From positions 558,001 through 622,000 of the forward strand of contig NZ_JACIEJ010000001.1 of assembly GCF_014196795.1 (NCBI RefSeq): a stretch of DNA of 64,000 bases, given 5' to 3'. Positions within the stretch are counted from its first letter, which is position 1. Each line of letters opens with the position of its first letter. The notes beneath the pieces are model-generated. The model made no database searches and had not been told where the DNA came from. It saw only the letters and a program-made list of their open reading frames with translations. The stretch comes from Sagittula marina (GTDB taxonomy: Bacteria > Pseudomonadota > Alphaproteobacteria > Rhodobacterales > Rhodobacteraceae). Made by a program: the position numbers and the translations under genes. Shown one piece after another: positions 26,018 through 35,972 of this stretch.

Positions 26018-26965
26018 TCACGGCAAACGCAGCCGTGGCGCCTCACCCAGTGGGATCATGCCGAAAGACATGTCGCCGCGGCGAAAGGTGAGCGGCAGAT
26101 CCAGCGTATCACGCCGCCCCGACAGACCCGCCGCCACGGACAGCGCATCGCGCAGCGTGTCGGCCAGCGCATCGGGCAGGGTGCCCGCCTCGCGCGCCTG
26201 TTCCAAAAGCGCCTGCCAGTTTACGGCCCGCACCGTAAGTTCGCCACTCATCCGGCCTTCCTCATCCGCCGTCACGTCGCCTGCCACATCCAGCTCCAGC
26301 CCCTCGTGGTGATAGGACGCCTGACGCAAGGTTGCCGTGCGCGGCTGGGGCCGATCATTGTTCAGGGCATCCAGCGACCAGGGTTGGTCGAAACCCAACA
26401 GCGCTTGTACATCCACGGCATCAGATCCGCTGCCGCCCGGTGTGGCGACGCCTTGCGCGGAGAGGGCCAGCCGGTAATCGGTGCCCTCGACATGGTGGAA
26501 GTTGAACAAGACCCCGGCCAGCGCGGCCTCGGCAGCGGGCCCGTTGATGTTCAGCACCTCGGCTTCGATGTTCAGACGCTCGATGATGTCGTCCGTTTTG
26601 ACCAGCGACGCGCGCAGGCCGTCGGACGTGACCGTCACCGGACCGTCGGGCAAGAGCACCTGCTGGCTGTCGGCAAAGGCAAGGATCACGTGGTCGCGCT
26701 GATAGCTCAGGCCAAGGATTTGCAGGAAAGGCGCCTGCCAGCCGGTCTGGTGCTCTGGATCTTGCAGGTCGATCCCGGAGATGGTGACGTCCAGCCGCGA
26801 AGGGAAGCCGTTCACCGATAGGTCATCGTATTGCGCGACCCAGCCATCAAGGCGGCGGTCCTCGAACCAGTCTTCGATCGAGCTGCGCAGGGTCCATGCC
26901 TGAACTGCCCAGTATCCGCCCCAGAGCAGGGCCGCTGCCACCACCAGACCAACGTATCGTTTCAC
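26018..26965 (-). CDS. DUF2125 domain protein
   Basis: A 315-residue envelope protein with an uncleaved or cleavable N-terminal hydrophobic segment (about 4-25). The DUF2125 pattern follows: DGWVAQYDDLSVNGFPSRLD near 40 and repeated LNI/LSI beta strands. The family is common in alphaproteobacteria and has no established function; the beta-rich repeats resemble AsmA-like envelope proteins. The start codon is GTG. Its 3' end nearly meets that of the peroxiredoxin gene. Confidence 0.82.
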   Translation of the reverse strand: MKRYVGLVVAAALLWGGYWAVQAWTLRSSIEDWFEDRRLDGWVAQYDDLSVNGFPSRLDVTISGIDLQDPEHQTGWQAPFLQILGLSYQRDHVILAFADSQQVLLPDGPVTVTSDGLRASLVKTDDIIERLNIEAEVLNINGPAAEAALAGVLFNFHHVEGTDYRLALSAQGVATPGGSGSDAVDVQALLGFDQPWSLDALNNDRPQPRTATLRQASYHHEGLELDVAGDVTADEEGRMSGELTVRAVNWQALLEQAREAGTLPDALADTLRDALSVAAGLSGRRDTLDLPLTFRRGDMSFGMIPLGEAPRLRLP

Positions 26966-27060
26966 GTCCCGCCCCTTTTCTTTGCTCGCGCCACATGTTT
27001 ACAGGGGTTTCGTTTACACGGATCAAACGCCCGGCACTAGTCGGGGCAAAGGGGAACGAT

Positions 27061-27591
27061 ATGACGCTTTGGGTCTTTGGCTATGCATCGCTGCTGTGGA
27101 ACCCCGGCTTTGAGGTGGCCGAGCGGGTTCAGGCGCGGTTGCACGGGTTCTCCCGCAGCTTTTGCATGTATTCGATCCACCATCGCGGCACGGAGGAAGA
27201 GCCGGGTCTGGTGCTGGCGCTGGACGCCCAGGAGAGCGCAAGCTGTGACGGCCTGGCCCTGCGCGCGGCCCCCGGTACAGAGGCGGAAACGCTGGAATAC
27301 TTGCGCGAACGGGAGCTGATCTCCTCGGCATACGTGGAACAAATGTTGCCCCTGGCGCTGTCTGACGGGCGGCAGGTTGAGGCCGTGGCCTATGTCATCG
27401 ACCCGCACCATGTGCAGTATTGCGACTTGTCGCTGGAAGAGCAGGCCCGCCTGATTGCCAAAGCCGTGGGGGGGCGTGGGCCGAACACCGAATATCTGTA
27501 CAACACCGCGGCCCACCTCGAAGAGATTGGCATCCCGGATCCCGACTTGCAGTGGCTTACGCGACAGGTTCAGACATTGACCTCTGGTTGA
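27061..27591 (+). CDS. chaC: ChaC-type gamma-glutamylcyclotransferase
   Basis: A 176-residue cytoplasmic protein of the ChaC family, which cleaves glutathione to 5-oxoproline and cysteinylglycine. The N-terminal WVFGYASLLWNPGF carries the conserved substrate-binding loop, and YLRERELISSAY contains the catalytic glutamate region. AAAGGGGAA lies just before the ATG at 27061; a longer frame opens at 26896 but lacks family similarity. The name ChaC is historic and does not imply cation transport. Confidence 0.9.
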   Translation: MTLWVFGYASLLWNPGFEVAERVQARLHGFSRSFCMYSIHHRGTEEEPGLVLALDAQESASCDGLALRAAPGTEAETLEYLRERELISSAYVEQMLPLALSDGRQVEAVAYVIDPHHVQYCDLSLEEQARLIAKAVGGRGPNTEYLYNTAAHLEEIGIPDPDLQWLTRQVQTLTSG

Positions 27592-27713
27592 GCAATTCTG
27601 ACTATTGCGCAACACACGGGCGCTGTGTCGGTGCGGATATGCTGTGGTGATCATAAGGTCTTGGCGACACGGGAATAATCCCTTACGCATTAGCCAATAG
27701 AACCAGGTACCAG

Positions 27714-28895
27714 GTGTCCCACATGGTCCAGCCCCAGTACGAGGCCGAGCCCCATTTTTCCCATCCCGTCCGTCAGGTCATCTTGATGCTGGCGGTTTTG
27801 GCGATGTCTGCTGTCGGCGCTGTGCTGGCCGCGCCCAGTGTGCTGCCCGTCTTTCAGGCCAACCCCTATCTCAACGGCTTTATCATTCTGGTCTTTGTGC
27901 TCGGGGTGCTTGCGTGTTTCTGGCAGGTCTACAGCCTGATGACGTCTGTGCGGTGGATCGAACGTTACACCGCGACCGGCGATCAGGGCGTGCGCACCGC
28001 TGCCCCGACACTGCTGGCCCCCTTGGTGACGCTGCTGGGGTCGCGCCGCGACAAGCGGATGCAGATCAATACGACATCGACGCGCTCCATTCTGGAATCT
28101 GTGGCGCAACGCATTGACGAAGCACGGGAAATCACGCGCTACATTGTCTCCCTTCTGATCTTTCTGGGCCTGCTGGGCACGTTTTACGGCCTTGCCACCA
28201 CCGTCCCTGCGCTGGTGGAAACCATTCAATCGCTCGCCCCGTCAGAAGGCGAAAGCGGTGTGCAGGTCTTTGGCCGGCTGATGAGCGGCCTCGAAAACCA
28301 GCTTGGCGGGATGGGTGTGGCCTTTGCCTCCTCGCTGCTGGGGCTCGCCAGTTCACTGGTTGTTGGCCTGTTGGAGTTGTTCGCGGGCCACGGGCAGAAC
28401 CGCTTTTACCGCGAGCTGGAGGAATGGCTGTCCACCATCACGCGCATCGGCTTTTCCTCCGATACCGAAGGGCCCGACCTGGGGGCGGCGGGCGTTGTTC
28501 TGGACCAGATGGCCGATCAGATGGAACGGATGCAGTTCCTTTTTGCCGAAGCGGAGCAAAGCCGGTCCGAGGTCGACATGCGGCTGGCCCAATTGGCCGA
28601 CAGCATCGAACGCATGACGGAGCGGATGGAGGCAACGGCACCATCTGCGCACGCGCTGGCACGGGTGGCGGAAGGGCAGGAACAGCTTGCCGACGCGATC
28701 CGCACCAAGGAAAGCCAGGAGGGTCTGGACGCCGAAAGCCGTATGCGTCTGCGGTCCATCGACGTGCAAATGCTGCGCATCCTCGAAGAAATCAGCGCAG
28801 GCCGGCAGGAAAGCATGGCCGAATTGCGCACCGATATCTCTGCCCTGACGCGCGCCGTTGGCACATCACGGGGCACACGTCCCCGGAGCGAGTAA
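27714..28895 (+). CDS. ExbB/MotA-like proton-channel protein with C-terminal coiled coil
   Basis: A 393-residue membrane protein with four predicted helices (about 22-41, 54-76, 142-164, 199-223). The last two carry the MotA/TolQ/ExbB pattern: FLGLLGTFYGLATTVPAL, and GLENQLGGMGVAFASSLLGL. A long Glu/Arg/Gln-rich region (about 265-385) looks coiled-coil and should be cytoplasmic. It overlaps in design with ZorA and MotA. GTG at 27714 gives the longest frame; an ATG at 27723 is also possible. The stop is three bases before the partner gene, so both subunits are made together. The coupled process is unknown. Confidence 0.85.
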   Translation: MSHMVQPQYEAEPHFSHPVRQVILMLAVLAMSAVGAVLAAPSVLPVFQANPYLNGFIILVFVLGVLACFWQVYSLMTSVRWIERYTATGDQGVRTAAPTLLAPLVTLLGSRRDKRMQINTTSTRSILESVAQRIDEAREITRYIVSLLIFLGLLGTFYGLATTVPALVETIQSLAPSEGESGVQVFGRLMSGLENQLGGMGVAFASSLLGLASSLVVGLLELFAGHGQNRFYRELEEWLSTITRIGFSSDTEGPDLGAAGVVLDQMADQMERMQFLFAEAEQSRSEVDMRLAQLADSIERMTERMEATAPSAHALARVAEGQEQLADAIRTKESQEGLDAESRMRLRSIDVQMLRILEEISAGRQESMAELRTDISALTRAVGTSRGTRPRSE

Positions 28896-28898
28896 GCG

Positions 28899-31565
28899 AT
28901 GCCCTTGTCCCGACGCACTGGCGCACGGTTTCAGGCCAACATCTGGCCCGGCTTCGTCGATGCGATGACGGGATTGCTGCTGGTCCTGACCTTCGTTCTG
29001 TCGATTTTCATGGTGATCCAGTTTGTCCTGAACGAGACGATCACCGGGCAGGAAACTGAGCTGGATACGCTGTCCTCTGAATTGCTTGCACTGTCCGAGG
29101 CGCTGGGCGTGGCGCAAACCCGCAACGCAGAACTGTCGTCCGACGTGGACTCGCTGGCCGCGAGCCTTGGGGATCGCAACACAGAACTGGACGCAGCGCA
29201 AAACCTGATCGCGTCGCTGACCGCAACCCGCGACCAGCAGGCGGCGGAGTTGGAACAGGCGGCTGGCCGCATCTCTGACTTTGAGCAGCGCGTCGCGGCG
29301 CTTATCAGCGAGCGGGACACGGCCCGTGGCACGGTTGAAGACTTGACTGCGGCGCGCGATGAACTTGCCTCCGAGCGGGATGATCTGACGGCGGCCCTGA
29401 CGGCGGCGCGGTCTGATCTTGATGCGCAGGCAGAAGCCGCCGCTCTGGCCAGCCGCCGACGCGAAGCTTTGGAAGCGTTGATCACGGACCTCCGTTCGCG
29501 CAACGCGGAGGCCACAGAGCAGGTGAGCGCGCTCACCGGGCAAGTGGATGAGTTGGAAGCGGCGCTGACTGAGGAAGAGGCCACGCGTCTGGCCGAGTCT
29601 GAAGCCGCCAAGGCCCTGCGGACGCGTCTTGAAAATGCCGACGCGGAGTTGACCGCGATGACGCTCGCCTTGGAAGAGGCCCGCGCCGAGGCGGAAGAGA
29701 CGCTGACGTTGCTCGCAGCATCCCGTCAGGCGGAAAACGATCTGAACGCGCGGCTGGCTGCGGCGCTGGTGGATGGCGAAGAGCGTGGGGCCAACCTACA
29801 GGCGCGGGTCGATGCGCTCGAAGCGCGACTGGCCGATGCGCTGGCGCAGGGCGCGCAAACCGATGATCGTGTGACGTCCCTGCGTGATGATGTGCTGGCT
29901 GAGCAGGAGGCCCGCCGCGCTGCCGAAGAGGCGCTGGCCGCAGAGCGCCGTGCGTTGACCGAGACCGAGCGGGATCTGGCTGCGGCGCAGGCGGATGCCG
30001 ATACCCGAGAGACGCAACTGTCTGATCTGTCAGCCAAACTGGCGGATGCCCTGTCGCGGATCGTCACCAGCGAGGCGCTACAGTCGGAACTGCAACGCCT
30101 GCAACAGCGTAATGCGGAGCTGGTGTCTAGCCTCGCCTCGGCGCGCGGAACGGCAACGGATCGCCGTGATGCGCTAACGGCGGCGCAGGCCGAGGGCGTC
30201 AGATTGCGCGATGCTTTGACCGAGGTCCGCAGTGATTTGGTCGCCGCGCAAGAGGCGTTGGATGAGGCCAAGGCAGAGGCCGCTGGCCTGCGTGCACAGG
30301 CCAATGCCGCCCGGGCGAATGACGGTGCGCTAAGTGCAAACATCGCTGAACTGCGCGGCGAGGTGGCGCAGACGCAGTCTGAGCTGGCGGCGGCCTTGGC
30401 CCGTCTCGAAGAGCGTGCGACGCGCATTGATCGGCTCTCGGCGGAGAACGAGGATTTGTCGGCCCGTCTGGCCGAATTGGGCGGTGCGGATGCGCGGGAC
30501 GAGGTGGAGAGCCTGCGCAGCGCACGCGTCCGATTGGAAGCGGATCTCGCGGAGGCGACTGAACGGGCCGGTGCTCGGGAAGCCGAAATCACCACGCTGC
30601 GCCAGCAATTGGCGGAGGCAGAGGCCCGCGCGCAGGACCGGCAGGCGGACAGCCGCAGCCTGGAAGAACGGCTGGCGGCGGCCTTGGCTGCGCGTCTCGA
30701 GGCGGAAACCTCGGTTGAGGACACCCGCGATCGGTTGGCAGCCGCGTTGGCCCAGCAGCGCGCAGCGGAGCAAGGTCTGGACGAGGCGCTGACCGAGGCT
30801 GAGCAACGGCAAGCCTTGTTGTCCGACGCTCGGGACGAATTGGCGCAAACACGTGAGCGCGCAGGCGAGGCGCAGTTGAAGGTCGAGGCGTTGAACCGCA
30901 ATGTGGCTGAGCTGCGCCGTCAGCTTGGGCAGCTTCAGGCTTTGCTGGACGACTCGAAGGTGCGGGACGCCATGGCGCAGGTCCAGTTGGAGTCCCTGGG
31001 CTCCGAGTTGAACACGGCCCTGGCGCGGGTGGCGCAAGAAGAGCGCGAGCGCCGCCGTTTGGAGGAAGAAGAACGCAAACGACTGGAAGCCGAAAAGGCT
31101 GACCTGGAACGGTTTCGGTCGGAATTTTTCGGGCGTCTGCGGGATGTCGTGGCGGATCGTGATGGCATCCGGATCGAAGGCGACCGGTTTGTGTTTTCTT
31201 CGGAGGTCTTGTTTGAACTGGGCTCAGCCGACCTGTCCCCCCTTGGGCGTCGGGAGATTTCCAAGGTGGCGAACATCCTGCGCGACATTGCCCGCGATAT
31301 CCCGGATGGGATCGACTGGATCATTCGTGTGGACGGCCATACCGACGATATCCCCGTGCGTCTGGGCAGTGAATTCGAGGACAACTGGGACCTGAGCCAA
31401 GCCCGTGCCCGGGCCGTGGTGCTTGACATGGTGAACAGTTATGGCATTCCGCCCAGCCGCTTGGCTGCCAATGGCTTTGGCCAGTACCAGCCGGTAAACC
31501 CGGCGGACACGGCAGAAGCGAGAGCGCAAAATCGGCGCATCGAATTGAAGCTGACGGAACGCTGA
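28899..31565 (+). CDS. MotB/OmpA-like peptidoglycan-binding protein with giant coiled coil
   Basis: An 888-residue partner of the channel protein. A short cytoplasmic tail is followed by one helix (about 20-43) with Asp21 in WPGFVDAMTGLLLVL, matching the ion-carrying Asp of MotB-like subunits. About 690 residues (about 48-737) are almost entirely Ala/Glu/Leu/Arg heptad-like sequence, predicted coiled coil. The OmpA-type domain (about 765-885) has VDGHTDDIPV, NWDLSQARA and NRRIELKL, the residues that hold diaminopimelate. MotB and ZorB have only short linkers here, so this is exceptional. A name such as chromosome-segregation protein for the coil would be misleading. Confidence 0.85.
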   Translation: MPLSRRTGARFQANIWPGFVDAMTGLLLVLTFVLSIFMVIQFVLNETITGQETELDTLSSELLALSEALGVAQTRNAELSSDVDSLAASLGDRNTELDAAQNLIASLTATRDQQAAELEQAAGRISDFEQRVAALISERDTARGTVEDLTAARDELASERDDLTAALTAARSDLDAQAEAAALASRRREALEALITDLRSRNAEATEQVSALTGQVDELEAALTEEEATRLAESEAAKALRTRLENADAELTAMTLALEEARAEAEETLTLLAASRQAENDLNARLAAALVDGEERGANLQARVDALEARLADALAQGAQTDDRVTSLRDDVLAEQEARRAAEEALAAERRALTETERDLAAAQADADTRETQLSDLSAKLADALSRIVTSEALQSELQRLQQRNAELVSSLASARGTATDRRDALTAAQAEGVRLRDALTEVRSDLVAAQEALDEAKAEAAGLRAQANAARANDGALSANIAELRGEVAQTQSELAAALARLEERATRIDRLSAENEDLSARLAELGGADARDEVESLRSARVRLEADLAEATERAGAREAEITTLRQQLAEAEARAQDRQADSRSLEERLAAALAARLEAETSVEDTRDRLAAALAQQRAAEQGLDEALTEAEQRQALLSDARDELAQTRERAGEAQLKVEALNRNVAELRRQLGQLQALLDDSKVRDAMAQVQLESLGSELNTALARVAQEERERRRLEEEERKRLEAEKADLERFRSEFFGRLRDVVADRDGIRIEGDRFVFSSEVLFELGSADLSPLGRREISKVANILRDIARDIPDGIDWIIRVDGHTDDIPVRLGSEFEDNWDLSQARARAVVLDMVNSYGIPPSRLAANGFGQYQPVNPADTAEARAQNRRIELKLTER

Positions 31566-31586
31566 AGGACAGTCGGGTGACCCGAT

Positions 31587-32528
31587 CTAAGTGACGGTCA
31601 CATGCGCGAAGCGGTGCGCGATGACTTTCCCTTTTCGGGTCAAGGTTGCTTCACCCAGATAGTCTCCCGTTGGCCAGCCGGTGGCGGGCGCTTTGCGGCC
31701 ATAGGCGCGCAGGATACTGATCTGCGGTGACTTCAGGATCTGATCGTGCTCGAAAATCTGGCCATCCGGTCCCGTGGCCGACAGTCTGAGAATATCCCCG
31801 TGCTGCGCATATCCCGCATGGGCATAGACCACGACCGGGGCGTCGGCAGTGGCCTGCGTCACGCGCGCGGAGCCGTCCCGGACCGTATCGAGGTTCGGGA
31901 TGTGGTCTGAGAAGCCCGCGGTTATGAGGCCGGTCTGTGTGTAGCTGGGCGGATCGTTCCAAAGCGTTTCGGTTGGCGTTTCGTCGCAGGTGCCTGTGGC
32001 CATAGGGCGAAAGGGATCAATGGTTTCCCCATCGTGTAAAACGCCGAAATGCAGGTGAGGATGGTTGGTCTGGCCGGACAGCCCGACGTCGCCGAGGGGT
32101 GTCCCGCGCTCGACGGATTGACCGGCGGCGACGCGGACGGAGCCGAGCGCCAAGTGACAATAGATCGTTTGCCAGCCCGCGCCGTGGTCAACCAAAACCG
32201 CATTGCCGCAGGCTGTTTCGGTGGTCACCCCATTCATCAACCTATCGTCGGCCATGCTATCGCGGGTGCGAACGACGGTGCCCGGTGCAGCGGCAGTGAC
32301 CGCTGTCCCCGGCGCGTCGAAAGACAGCAAGGCAATGTCGGTGCCCTTGTGACCGTCACGGCTGTTGATACCGCAGGCGAAATCTCGTTGTGCTCCGACG
32401 CGCGGATCGTTGTCGACGTAGTCTTCGATGAAACAGGTCGTTCCGATCTCGCAATCCAGCGGCAGCGCAAGTTGGGGCTGCGCCAATGCGGGGAAGGGCA
32501 GGAGAAGAAAGAGGAGGAAACGGCGCAT
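31587..32528 (-). CDS. M23-family (LytM) metallopeptidase
   Basis: A 313-residue secreted protein with a signal peptide (about 1-17, ending PALAQ). The M23 domain includes H60-x3-D64 (GHKGTD), His125 (YCHL) and the HxH of HPHLHFG (158-160). These supply the zinc ligands, so it should be an active endopeptidase that cuts peptidoglycan cross-links. A C-terminal domain of about 100 residues (after PPSYTQTG) is of unknown fold. Its gene converges on the coiled-coil protein gene with a 21-bp gap, so the two are not co-transcribed. Confidence 0.9.
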   Translation of the reverse strand: MRRFLLFLLLPFPALAQPQLALPLDCEIGTTCFIEDYVDNDPRVGAQRDFACGINSRDGHKGTDIALLSFDAPGTAVTAAAPGTVVRTRDSMADDRLMNGVTTETACGNAVLVDHGAGWQTIYCHLALGSVRVAAGQSVERGTPLGDVGLSGQTNHPHLHFGVLHDGETIDPFRPMATGTCDETPTETLWNDPPSYTQTGLITAGFSDHIPNLDTVRDGSARVTQATADAPVVVYAHAGYAQHGDILRLSATGPDGQIFEHDQILKSPQISILRAYGRKAPATGWPTGDYLGEATLTRKGKVIAHRFAHVTVT

Positions 32529-32569
32529 GAGAGTTGCGAAAAGGGCGCCCGCATGGGGCGCCCTTTCGA

Positions 32570-34909
32570 TCAATCAGCGGTCAGAAGCGGCGGCTTCTTG
32601 GACCCGAGGCGGGGCTTGTCCGGTCCGTCGAGGGACAGCACAAGTTCGCCATCCTTGACGGAGACCTTGACGATGCCGCCCTTGGTCAGTTTGCCGAAGA
32701 GCAATTCCTCTGCCAGAGGCTTCTTTATGTGCTCCTGGATGACGCGGCCCAGGGGGCGGGCGCCCATCTTGTCGTCGTAGCCCTTCTCGGCCAGCCATTC
32801 CGCGGCCGGTGTCGTCAGCTCGATCGTCACGTTGCGGTCGAGCAACTGTGCTTCCAACTGCAGGACGAACTTCTCGACAACCTGAATTATGGTGTCTTTC
32901 GGCAGCGGCTGGAAGCTGATGACGGCGTCCAGACGGTTGCGGAACTCAGGCGTGAAGGTGCGCTCGATCGCGGCGGTGTCCTCGCCTTCGCGCCGATCAC
33001 GACCGAAGCCGATGGCCGCTTTTGCCATGTCTGCGGCCCCCGCGTTGGAGGTCATGATCAGGATCACGTTGCGGAAATCGACGGTGCGACCGTTGTGATC
33101 CGTCAGCGAGCCATGGTCCATGACCTGAAGCAGGATGTTGTACACATCCGGGTGCGCCTTCTCCATCTCATCCAGCAGCAGCACGCAATGCGGGTGCTGG
33201 TCGACGCCATCGGTCAACTGGCCGCCCTGGTCAAAGCCAACATAGCCCGGAGGCGCCCCGATCAGGCGAGAGACGGCGTGCTTCTCCATGTACTCGGACA
33301 TGTCAAAGCGCAGGAGTTCGACACCAAGCTGGTCTGCAAGCTGTTTCGCCACCTCGGTTTTACCAACGCCGGTCGGACCTGCGAAGAGATAGTTGCCGAT
33401 GGGTTTCTCAGGCTCCCGCAGACCGGCGCGGGCCAGTTTGATTGCGGACGACAGCGCCGTGATGGCGGTGTCCTGACCGAAGACCACCCGCTTGAGCGAG
33501 GCTTCAAGATCCTTGAGAACCTCAGCATCGTCTTTCGACACGTTTTTCGGAGGGATGCGGGCGATCTTGGCGACCACGTCCTCGATCTCCTTGGTGCCGA
33601 TAGATTTACGGCGCTTTGACTGAGCGACGAGATGCTGTGCCGCGCCGGCTTCGTCGATCACGTCGATCGCCTTGTCGGGGAGCTTTCGGTCATTGATATA
33701 GCGTGCCGAAAGTTCAACGGCGGTCTTGATCGCGTCGTTGGTGTATTTGATCGAGTGATGTTCCTCAAAGTAGGGTTTCAGACCCTTGAGGATTTTCACT
33801 GTGTCTTCGACAGAGGGCTCGTTCACGTCGATTTTCTGGAAGCGACGCGACAGAGCGCGGTCCTTCTCGAAATGCTGACGGAACTCCTTGTACGTGGTGG
33901 AGCCCATGGTGCGCAGCTTGCCGCCCTGAAGGGCAGGCTTCAGCAGGTTGGAAGCATCCATAGCCCCGCCAGAGGTCGCGCCGGCGCCGATCACGGTGTG
34001 GATCTCGTCGATGAAGAGCACGGAATCCGGGTGATCCTCGAGTTCCTGAACAACGGCTTTCAGGCGCTCTTCGAAGTCGCCGCGATACCGCGTCCCGGCA
34101 AGAAGTGCGCCCATGTCGAGCGAGAAAATCGTGGTTTTCGACAGAACATCGGGGACTTCGCCCGCGATGATCTTGCGTGCGAGACCCTCTGCAATGGCCG
34201 TTTTGCCCACGCCGGGATCCCCCACCAGAAGCGGGTTGTTCTTACGACGGCGGCACAACACCTGAATGCAGCGTTCGACTTCGTGGTCACGACCAATCAG
34301 CGGATCAATGTCGCCTTCTTCGGCTTTGACGTTCAGATCGACGCAATATTTCGCAAGTGCAGATTCCTTGTCCTGACCGGAGGAGGAAGACGACGATGCT
34401 TCGGAGGCTTGCGCCTCTTCCTCGGCATCAGTTGCGCCTTGCACGGGGCGCTGCTCGCCATAGGCAGGGTTCTTGGCAACGCCGTGCGCGATGAAGTTGA
34501 CCGCGTCGTAGCGGGTCATGTCCTGTTCTTGCAGGAAGTAGGCCGCGTTCGATTCGCGCTCGGCAAAAATCGCCACCAGCACATTTGCACCGGTTACTTC
34601 TGTGCGGCCGGAAGACTGAACATGGATCGCCGCGCGCTGGATGACGCGCTGGAAGGCGGCTGTGGGAACCGCTTCAGACCCTTCGATATCGGTGACCAGA
34701 TTGGCGAGATCCTCGTCGATGAATTCCACCAGCGTGGTGCGCAGGTCCTCGGTGTCGACCGAGCACGCCTTCAGCACGCGGGAGGCATCAGGTTCGTCGA
34801 CCAGCGCCAACAGCAAGTGTTCGAGCGTGGCGAACTCGTGGCTGCGCGAATTTGCCAACGCCAGCGCCGAGTGAATTGCCTGCTCAAGGGTGTTCGAGAA
34901 TGAAGGCAC
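32570..34909 (-). CDS. clpA: ATP-dependent Clp protease ATP-binding subunit ClpA
   Basis: A 779-residue AAA+ unfoldase that feeds proteins to ClpP. The N-terminal double Clp_N repeat starts [17 protein letters not shown]. The first AAA module has Walker [10 protein letters not shown], and the second [10 protein letters not shown] disordered Ser/Glu-rich linker (about 150-165) joins N-domain and modules. Residues before the second module include the ClpP-binding loop region. The start is GTG. The adaptor gene clpS, often just upstream, is not seen here. Confidence 0.95.
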   Translation of the reverse strand: MPSFSNTLEQAIHSALALANSRSHEFATLEHLLLALVDEPDASRVLKACSVDTEDLRTTLVEFIDEDLANLVTDIEGSEAVPTAAFQRVIQRAAIHVQSSGRTEVTGANVLVAIFAERESNAAYFLQEQDMTRYDAVNFIAHGVAKNPAYGEQRPVQGATDAEEEAQASEASSSSSSGQDKESALAKYCVDLNVKAEEGDIDPLIGRDHEVERCIQVLCRRRKNNPLLVGDPGVGKTAIAEGLARKIIAGEVPDVLSKTTIFSLDMGALLAGTRYRGDFEERLKAVVQELEDHPDSVLFIDEIHTVIGAGATSGGAMDASNLLKPALQGGKLRTMGSTTYKEFRQHFEKDRALSRRFQKIDVNEPSVEDTVKILKGLKPYFEEHHSIKYTNDAIKTAVELSARYINDRKLPDKAIDVIDEAGAAQHLVAQSKRRKSIGTKEIEDVVAKIARIPPKNVSKDDAEVLKDLEASLKRVVFGQDTAITALSSAIKLARAGLREPEKPIGNYLFAGPTGVGKTEVAKQLADQLGVELLRFDMSEYMEKHAVSRLIGAPPGYVGFDQGGQLTDGVDQHPHCVLLLDEMEKAHPDVYNILLQVMDHGSLTDHNGRTVDFRNVILIMTSNAGAADMAKAAIGFGRDRREGEDTAAIERTFTPEFRNRLDAVISFQPLPKDTIIQVVEKFVLQLEAQLLDRNVTIELTTPAAEWLAEKGYDDKMGARPLGRVIQEHIKKPLAEELLFGKLTKGGIVKVSVKDGELVLSLDGPDKPRLGSKKPPLLTAD

Positions 34910-35125
34910 GTTGTGCTCCTCTTGTCTGCGCTGTCCATCGGGATCAGCATTGCCCCGTTAGGTTAAAGTTTGGTCGATTAATCCGCGGCTTCAAGTTTTT
35001 TCTTTTCACACATCCGTCACATCGGGCCAAATAACATGGCCTGCTGCCGCTTCGGGCATCGCGCGTGCTGGCAATTGACCAGCCTCGGCGCGACAGGATG
35101 TCCCGGATCTGTCCAATGGAGCAGG

Positions 35126-35887
35126 TCAGAACTTGTCCTTGCGGGCACGGATCTCGGTAAAGACCTCGAGGTCCGTAGCATCCGGCATGTTCATCGCCTT
35201 TTTGACCGAAGGCTGACCTGCACGCAGGAAGGGATTCGTCTGGAGTTCGAGGGAAAGCGGCACTTGCGCGGTGGGTTGCCCCTTGGCGCGGGCCGCGGTG
35301 ATCATCTGTGTCCTAGAGATAAGCGCGGCGTTCTCAGGGTCAATAGTCTGGGCGAAGGCTGCGTTCGATGCGGTGTATTCGTGCCCGGAACAAACAATGG
35401 TGTCGGGGTTCAGCGCCGCCAGCGTCGACAGGCTGTCCCACATCATTTCCGGAGTGCCCTCGAAAATGCGGCCGCACCCAAAGGCCATCAGGCTGTCGGC
35501 GGTAAAGACATATCCCGCCTGAGGATAGTGGAAGGCGACGTGGCCCAGCGTGTGGCCCGGAACGGCAATCACTTCGCACAGCCCTTCGCCTTCTCCACCG
35601 TAGGTGCCTGGCTCCAAAGCCATGTCCAGCTCGGGCAGTTTGTGCGCTTCGGCCTCTGGGCCCGCGACCTTGCAGCGGTATTTCTCGCGCAGTTGTGCGA
35701 CGCCGCCCACGTGGTCGTGGTGATGGTGGGTGATCATGATGACGTCCGGTGTCCACCCGCGCTGGTCGAGCGCAGCGATCAGCGGTTCCGCCTCTGGCGC
35801 GTCGATCACGGCAATGCCATCCGGCCCCTTCACGATATAGGCGTAATTGTCCGAGAGGCAGGGGACGGTTACAATATCCAATGGCAT
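35126..35887 (-). CDS. gloB: hydroxyacylglutathione hydrolase (glyoxalase II)
   Basis: A 253-residue metallo-beta-lactamase-fold enzyme that hydrolyses S-lactoylglutathione to lactate and glutathione. The metal motif THHHHDH (residues 53-59: His54, His56, Asp58, His59) is present, along with PGHTLGHV and the C-terminal NPFLR substrate-binding block. AGGGAAA precedes the ATG at 35887; a longer start at 35947 is rejected. It is divergent from the methyltransferase gene, a pairing that is common in this bacterial family. Confidence 0.95.
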   Translation of the reverse strand: MPLDIVTVPCLSDNYAYIVKGPDGIAVIDAPEAEPLIAALDQRGWTPDVIMITHHHHDHVGGVAQLREKYRCKVAGPEAEAHKLPELDMALEPGTYGGEGEGLCEVIAVPGHTLGHVAFHYPQAGYVFTADSLMAFGCGRIFEGTPEMMWDSLSTLAALNPDTIVCSGHEYTASNAAFAQTIDPENAALISRTQMITAARAKGQPTAQVPLSLELQTNPFLRAGQPSVKKAMNMPDATDLEVFTEIRARKDKF

Positions 35888-35972
35888 GGTGTTTCCCTGA
35901 ATGCTTTGTAAGATGGGAGCAGGGTGGACGATCCTGCCCGGGGACACAACTGCGGTTGAGACTGGAGAGACT

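Noticed and set aside
29726-30901. Antisense frame of 391 codons rich in Ser, Arg and Ala
   Set aside because: It is the mirror of the Ala/Glu-rich coiled-coil gene; its low-complexity composition is a direct result of that sequence.
27714-31565. A Zorya anti-phage system
   Set aside because: The channel and peptidoglycan-binding proteins resemble ZorA and ZorB, but no ZorC, ZorD or ZorE (helicase/nuclease effector) genes are present. The neighbours are chaC on one side and an M23 peptidase and clpA on the other, and the proportions of the two proteins differ.
31566-31586. Terminator between the converging coiled-coil and M23 genes
   Set aside because: Only a five-base stem (CGGGT/ACCCG) with a one-base loop and no T-run is visible.
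34910-35125. Heat-shock (sigma-32) promoter of clpA
   Set aside because: A CTTGAA occurs on the minus strand upstream of the gene, but no matching second hexamer is found at a suitable distance.
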